Shown here in pieces: positions 14,808-19,151 of a DNA stretch of 19,151 nucleotides. The position numbers and the translations under genes are program-made. The stretch is from the NCBI GenBank assembly GCA_023420245.1, contig JAEZWL010000135.1:1-19151 (forward strand), read 5' to 3'. Numbering within the stretch: position 1 is the stretch's first letter; each line of letters starts with the position of its first letter. The notes beneath the pieces were generated by a model that was not told where the DNA came from, did not search any database, and was given only the letters and a program-made list of their open reading frames with translations. This DNA is from Bacillota bacterium (GTDB lineage Bacteria > Bacillota > Clostridia > Oscillospirales > Acutalibacteraceae).

Positions 14808-16199
14808 TTAAAAACGGAAGTAAAGGAAAGGATTGTAAGAATTATCGACAAGGAATGAGAGAGAGATTACAAATAGCGCCGCAAATCCAAAACACCAGAT
14901 TACCTGTCCCGGTTTTCCGCTCTTTCTAAGCTTTTCTGCAAGCTTCCAAACCAGCGGGGTGCTGCAGAACGCTGCCAGAATAAAAACAGGTAAATAAGTG
15001 ATCAAGGAATAAATTCCGAGCTTGTCCGCTCCCGAAGCGATTCCAAACATGGCTCCAACCATCCCGAACGCTTTTCGAATATCAGGATAAGAGAAAAAGA
15101 CCCATCCAATTACAACAATGACAAAGCTATAGAGCCATTGAAAGATTTTGGGGATTTTATCCAACCATTTTTGCAAAAACAGCTTTTCAAAAATAATCAA
15201 AATACCGTAATATGCGCCCCACATCGCAAAATTCCAGCTTGCTCCATGCCATATTCCTGTTAACACCCACACAATTGCCAGATTCCGAACATTCTTTAAA
15301 ACAGAGCATCGGTTTCCGCCTAACGGAATGTAAACATACTCGCGAAACCAGGAACCAAGCGTTATATGCCACCGGCGCCAAAACTCCGAAACATTGCGTG
15401 AGATATAGGGATAGTTAAAGTTTTCAGGGAGCGTGAAGCCAAACATATTACCCAAACCGATTGCCATATCGGAGTATCCGGAGAAATCAAAATAAATTTG
15501 GAAGGTAAACGCCAACGCGCCGAGCCAAGCGGAGAGTGTCGATGGATTCCCCATATATTGAACTTTATCCGCCAGCTGCGCCAGCGTGTTTGCGATAAGA
15601 ACCTTCTTAAACATGCCTACCAAAAATCTTGTTGAACCGGCAGTAAACTTTTCCAGTGTTTCCTTTCGGTTATGCAGTTGATCGGCCAAAAATTCATATT
15701 TTACAATCGGACCGGCAACCAAATGCGGAAAGAATGAAATGTAGGTTCCAAAATCAATAATATTGCTTTGAATCGGCGCTTCTCCCCGATATACGTCAAT
15801 CGTATAGGACAAGGATTCAAAGGTATAGAACGAAATTCCGATCGGCAGTACCACCTGCGGCACCGGAACAGCAAGGCCGGACAGAGCATTGAAGGTATTC
15901 AGCAATAGACCGGAGTATTTAAAATATCCCAATAATCCCAGATTTACACAAGTACTGACAATCAGGATTATCTTTGCTTTGCTTTTGTTATGCCGGTATT
16001 TTTCAATCATTAGCCCCGCAATATAATCAAATAATGTTGTAAACAGCATTAAAAATACAGATACCGGTTCACCCCAGGCATAAAAGACCAGACTGAACAG
16101 GAACAGGCACAGATTTTTATATTTTCTTGGTACCAAATAATACGCCGCCAAAACCACCGGCAAAAAATCAAAGACAAAAAACAAGCTGCTGAATATCAT
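14808..16199 (-). CDS. MBOAT-family membrane O-acyltransferase (AlgI/DltB/PatA-like)
   Basis: Multi-helix membrane protein that moves an acyl group, usually acetyl, from a cytoplasmic donor to the outside for modification of an envelope polymer. The 463-residue protein begins MIFSSLFFVFDFLPVVLAAYYLVP, the standard opening of the family. It contains LPIGISFYTFESLSYTIDVYRG (118-139), FFPHLVAGPI (156-165), QIYFDFSGYSDMAIGLG (234-250), EFWRRWHITLGSWFREYVYIPLGG (272-295) with His278, and TGIWHGASWNFAMWG (314-328) with the invariant catalytic His318. Length and order match AlgI/PatA. DltB is less likely because no other dlt genes are present and the partner is a DHHW protein. It has a predicted promoter upstream and an AAAGGA ribosome binding site. 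Confidence 0.92.
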   Translation of the reverse strand: MIFSSLFFVFDFLPVVLAAYYLVPRKYKNLCLFLFSLVFYAWGEPVSVFLMLFTTLFDYIAGLMIEKYRHNKSKAKIILIVSTCVNLGLLGYFKYSGLLLNTFNALSGLAVPVPQVVLPIGISFYTFESLSYTIDVYRGEAPIQSNIIDFGTYISFFPHLVAGPIVKYEFLADQLHNRKETLEKFTAGSTRFLVGMFKKVLIANTLAQLADKVQYMGNPSTLSAWLGALAFTFQIYFDFSGYSDMAIGLGNMFGFTLPENFNYPYISRNVSEFWRRWHITLGSWFREYVYIPLGGNRCSVLKNVRNLAIVWVLTGIWHGASWNFAMWGAYYGILIIFEKLFLQKWLDKIPKIFQWLYSFVIVVIGWVFFSYPDIRKAFGMVGAMFGIASGADKLGIYSLITYLPVFILAAFCSTPLVWKLAEKLRKSGKPGQVIWCFGFAALFVISLSFLVDNSYNPFLYFRF

Positions 16200-16238
16200 C
16201 TTTACTATTTCCTTTATTCATACATAAATATTATTATT

Positions 16239-16267
16239 ATTTTACGTTATTTTTCTTGGATTTTCAA
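16239..16267 (-). promoter_or_regulatory. Predicted promoter of the MBOAT-DHHW operon
   Basis: Read on the minus strand: -35 TTGAAA (16262-16267), 17-base spacer, -10 TAAAAT (16239-16244); five of six bases match in each box. It lies downstream of the surface-protein terminator, so the acyltransferase pair can be transcribed on its own. Confidence 0.6.
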
Positions 16268-16307
16268 GCAAAACGTATGATTATTACTACTTATCAATAA
16301 AGCACAA

Positions 16308-16341
16308 AGCAGCGGCCCGGGCTTTCGCCCAAACCGCTGCT
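16308..16341 (-). terminator. Hairpin terminator after the surface-protein gene
   Basis: AGCAGCGG (16308-16315) pairs with CCGCTGCT (16334-16341), and an inner GGGC/GCCC stem (16319-16322, 16327-16330) closes a four-base loop with a CCC/AAA internal bulge. In the minus transcript it is followed by TTGTGCTTTATTG, so the T-tract is poor. It lies 76 bases after the gene's stop. Confidence 0.65.
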
Positions 16342-16417
16342 ACGCAAATACAACTATACTTATTTTGTTGAGATAGTAATAATTTAATTAAAAACTATGC
16401 TGTGCTTAAGATTACTC

Positions 16418-19108
16418 TTAGCCAATTACTGCAACAAAAGTCTTTGCGTTATTTACATAAACGCCAACCTTTGTGCCTACAGCACCATTAGAGGTAATCT
16501 TGTAGAGATAGCTGTTGCCAGTCTTGGAAACGAATTCAAGCTTGAATGCGTTGGAACCAAGGGAAACAGTCGGTGCAGCATCGGAAGTAACCTTGAAGGT
16601 GTATGAACCCTTAACGGTTGTATCCTTTGTTGTGTCGCATGTTGCGGTAATTGCCTTAACTGTTGCAACAAATATTTTATTGCCATTGAGGAAGATGCCA
16701 GTAGCAGAACCAGCATTACCAGTTGCAGTGAGTTTGTAGAAGTAATCATTGCCGTTTCTAGAAGCAAGTGCTACAGAGAAGACACCATTTGTGCCGGTTC
16801 CTACAACAGGAGTTATAGTTGAAGTAACCTTCATAGTGTAACTTGCACCCTTTGCAACAGATAGGGCAGAGTTAGTGTCAGCCTTAGCTTCCGGAAGAGC
16901 AAGAGCAGTTACAGTAACTTTTCCAGCCGCATAATCATCAAGATCATAACCGTCAGCATCCTGAAGGGTAGCAGATACAGTGGCTGTATTCTCTGAAGAG
17001 AATGTGGTATCGTAATTAACAACTTTAAGGGTTGCGGTGTTGCCAGTCGATGTAAGAGCAAAAACTTGATCGCTACCATCAATATCCCATTTAATTACAG
17101 ATCCGGTCGGGATAGTAGTTCCAGTGGGATAAGCAGTTGCAGTAAAGGTTTCTGAATAACCCTTAGCGATTTTAGTAGTGGTCTTATTGATCTGGAGTCC
17201 AGCAAAGCTAAGTGTCTTCACTTTAAAAGTATCAATACTATTGCCTGTGCTCTTCTCAAGGGTAAATCCATAGGTTGTAAAATCGTCTTCACTTGCTGCA
17301 TCAGAATCAGCCTTGAAAACAACTGTACCGGCTGCGAAGTTACTAGAAAGCTTTAATGTTGCAGAAGATGCGCTTCCAGTAATATAAAGCTTACCAGGAA
17401 CAATTGTCAAAGTGCCATCGCCATCAACATCCTTTGTCTTCACAGAACCTGTGAAAGCGATATTACTATCACTGCCAACCGAAATTGTGTCAACAGTTAC
17501 ATCGCCAGTTACAGTAACATTCGTATCTTCATTTTCTGTTGATATTTTGGCATTCTTAGCATTTACCGGAGCAGCGACTGTAGCAGTAAACTCATCGGAA
17601 GAGTTACCAAAAGCCACCTCAGTATTGCGATAATCTAAATCAATTGTGCCAGTGGAAACAGACTTTTCGCCTGTAATTTCAATTTTTCCGCCATCATCTT
17701 TGGACTTAAAGCCACTAAAGGCAATCTTGGAAGAATCTGCGAAAATAGTTGCACCTGGAGCAGTAATTTTACCAGTTGTAACTGCAGTATCATCGTTGTT
17801 GGCATCAAGAACTACAGCCTTCTTAGTTTCGATATCGCCGACATTACCTGCATACACCTTTACAGTTGCATCGCTAACATCTGTAGTTGTAATTTTGCCA
17901 ACTTTACCTTCAGAAACCTCAACGACAGGTGATCCAGTAGAAGTATCTTTTAGTTTTATGTCACCGACTTTGGATTTCGCGTCATCCACAGATATTTTTC
18001 CGCCAAGCAGAGCGACTTCGATACCATTAGAAACAGTAGCTGCACCCACATCGATACTTGTAGCTTCGCCGGTCAGTTTTGCAATTGAACCGCTTTCTAC
18101 ATTAACCTTAAGAGTACCAGTAGGCAGAACAACCTCTGCGTCTTTTACGCTACATTTATATGCAACGTTGCTCTTACTCCAAGTAGCAACAGTATCACCA
18201 TCATCTTTCTTAATGGTTAAGTCGCCAGCAGCAAAGTTGTCAACCTTCGTCAAATCAACTTTCTTTTCGATCTTAGACTTGAAAGTAAACTTATCATCAG
18301 ATTTGGAGGATACTCCACCGCTAACAATCTTCTTTGCCGTGAAAGTCAAATTCTTAGCAGAAGTATTCTTAGTAACCGTTGCAGTTACCGTTGTGCCATC
18401 AGTTGTTAAGGCAACATCATTGTCAGAAACCTCAACATAAGCTTGAGCAGCTCCAAGGGATGCAGAATTTGTAGTAACAGCAACTGGAGTATAAACAGCC
18501 TTGGCACTACCATTGTTGGGGTGAGTCGAACCATAGGTTGCTACAGAATAGACTTTTAAGCCTTCAGTTGCATCTTTGTTCTTAGCCAGAGTATCCAAAT
18601 CATCCGGAGCTTTACCAGAATCCTTGGTTGTAGGCTTAGCAATCACAAGGTCATCTTTGTCTAGAACATAAACGGTAAACTCTTTATAAGCCTTAACCGT
18701 AATGTCATTGCCATCATCATCGGAACGTTTAGCCTTGTACAGAACGGAAAGAACTTCTTTTCCGGATTTATCCGTACTCTTCAAAGTAAGACTTGCTTCA
18801 CCATTGTCGTCAATGTTCCACTTCACAAGAGAAGTACCGGATACATGGGAAATAGCAGAAATTTCAACATCAGAAGCATCTTCATGCTCTTTGTTTTCAA
18901 CTTTTGCATTCGTCCATGCTAACAGACCACTAAACGTTTTGTTGGCTGAATCGCCGTTGACAAGAACGATTTTATCATCGTTGCTTGTATCGGAAACTGT
19001 GCCGCTCTCAGTCTTACTAGACGCGAAAGCGAAGTTTGCTGAAAAGCTTGTTACTACAAGTGCTAAAGCAAGCACAAGAGAAACAACTTTTCCTGTGATT
19101 TTTTTCAT
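16418..19108 (-). CDS. Large exported repeat-rich surface protein, putative S-layer or cell-wall protein
   Basis: An 896-residue precursor with a classical signal peptide (MKKITGKVV, hydrophobic core, AFA|SS cleavage after Ala29). The mature protein is rich in Thr, Ser, Val, Lys, Asp and Gly with almost no Cys, which is typical of secreted beta-proteins. Visible parts: an Ig-like segment to about residue 155; a second beta-rich segment at 185-285; a central region (330-600) of short strands with VGDI/VGKI repeated at 381, 403 and 423, suggesting beta-solenoid coils; a Big_2-like Ig domain at 637-735; and two C-terminal copies of a module of about 75 residues (743-822 and 823-896). No SLH, LPXTG, CWB2 or transmembrane anchor was seen. 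AAGGAGG precedes the ATG. The more AT-rich, even codon use differs from the neighbours. S-layer function is inferred from size, export and composition; an adhesin is also possible. Confidence 0.82.
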   Translation of the reverse strand: MKKITGKVVSLVLALALVVTSFSANFAFASSKTESGTVSDTSNDDKIVLVNGDSANKTFSGLLAWTNAKVENKEHEDASDVEISAISHVSGTSLVKWNIDDNGEASLTLKSTDKSGKEVLSVLYKAKRSDDDGNDITVKAYKEFTVYVLDKDDLVIAKPTTKDSGKAPDDLDTLAKNKDATEGLKVYSVATYGSTHPNNGSAKAVYTPVAVTTNSASLGAAQAYVEVSDNDVALTTDGTTVTATVTKNTSAKNLTFTAKKIVSGGVSSKSDDKFTFKSKIEKKVDLTKVDNFAAGDLTIKKDDGDTVATWSKSNVAYKCSVKDAEVVLPTGTLKVNVESGSIAKLTGEATSIDVGAATVSNGIEVALLGGKISVDDAKSKVGDIKLKDTSTGSPVVEVSEGKVGKITTTDVSDATVKVYAGNVGDIETKKAVVLDANNDDTAVTTGKITAPGATIFADSSKIAFSGFKSKDDGGKIEITGEKSVSTGTIDLDYRNTEVAFGNSSDEFTATVAAPVNAKNAKISTENEDTNVTVTGDVTVDTISVGSDSNIAFTGSVKTKDVDGDGTLTIVPGKLYITGSASSATLKLSSNFAAGTVVFKADSDAASEDDFTTYGFTLEKSTGNSIDTFKVKTLSFAGLQINKTTTKIAKGYSETFTATAYPTGTTIPTGSVIKWDIDGSDQVFALTSTGNTATLKVVNYDTTFSSENTATVSATLQDADGYDLDDYAAGKVTVTALALPEAKADTNSALSVAKGASYTMKVTSTITPVVGTGTNGVFSVALASRNGNDYFYKLTATGNAGSATGIFLNGNKIFVATVKAITATCDTTKDTTVKGSYTFKVTSDAAPTVSLGSNAFKLEFVSKTGNSYLYKITSNGAVGTKVGVYVNNAKTFVAVIG
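16421..16882 (-). repeat. Tandem pair of ~75-residue C-terminal modules in the surface protein
   Basis: Module A is residues 743-822 (16643-16882) and module B residues 823-896 (16421-16642). Shared pattern: DT..., V.KG.SYT.KVTS, then F.V or F.L.FVS, a Gly-Asn pair (NGNDYFYK or TGNSYLYK), and GxxxG[IV][FY][VL]N before [IT]FVA at the end. Conservation is at protein level with clear divergence, so the duplication is not recent. It may be an anchoring or binding module. Confidence 0.75.
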
Positions 19109-19151
19109 CCTTTTTGTCCTCCTTAAAATAGTTCGTTGTGCGTATTTGCGT

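Noticed and set aside
17646..18440. 264-codon open frame on the plus strand inside the surface-protein gene
   Set aside because: It is antisense to a well-supported gene, lacks a convincing ribosome binding site, and its Ser/Pro/Val-rich translation mirrors the repetitive codons of the real gene.
16418..19108. Repetitive tract considered as a CRISPR array or tandem DNA repeat
   Set aside because: There are no identical spaced DNA repeats; the periodicity is only at protein level within one open frame.

Overview
The window looks like a chromosomal segment of a Gram-positive anaerobe of the class Clostridia, most likely an Oscillospiraceae-type organism. The evidence is strong GGAGG-type ribosome binding sites, a Clostridia-like citrate synthase, a SpoIID/LytB-family protein, a PTS enzyme I, and a surface protein with a classical Gram-positive signal peptide. 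The assignment is inferred from gene content and protein style; no rRNA or tRNA lies in the window.

Layout. 1-2863, minus strand: the N-terminal part of glyceraldehyde-3-phosphate dehydrogenase (cut by the window edge), an eight-helix membrane protein of unknown function, and a citrate synthase. 3159-4193, plus strand: a secreted SpoIID/LytB-domain protein, ending at a hairpin terminator that also serves the converging operon. 4255-8979, minus strand: a complete branched-chain amino acid ABC importer in the order binding lipoprotein, LivH, LivM, LivG, LivF. The four permease and ATPase genes are tightly packed. The lipoprotein gene is set apart from them by two hairpins. 8980-9455: a 476-base control region with the importer promoter on one side and a metal-resistance promoter and operator on the other. 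9456-11727, plus strand: an ArsR/SmtB-family metal sensor overlapping a Zn/Cd/Pb-type P1B ATPase. 11879-13507, minus strand: a PTS enzyme I without HPr or enzyme II beside it. 13602-16199, minus strand: an MBOAT O-acyltransferase and a DHHW-family (AlgX/AlgJ-like) partner with their own promoter. 16418-19108, minus strand: an 896-residue exported, repeat-rich surface protein that resembles an S-layer or cell-wall protein but has no recognisable SLH domain.

How the genes may work together. The sensor and ATPase form a self-contained efflux system: the repressor should sit on the dyad between the -10 box and its own start and release on Zn/Cd/Pb. The liv genes make one importer, with the hairpins probably allowing more binding protein than permease. 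The most intriguing region is the right end, where a membrane O-acyltransferase and an SGNH-like partner sit beside a large surface protein. Such pairs acylate cell-envelope polymers, so the locus may make and decorate a surface layer. That link is a hypothesis from adjacency.
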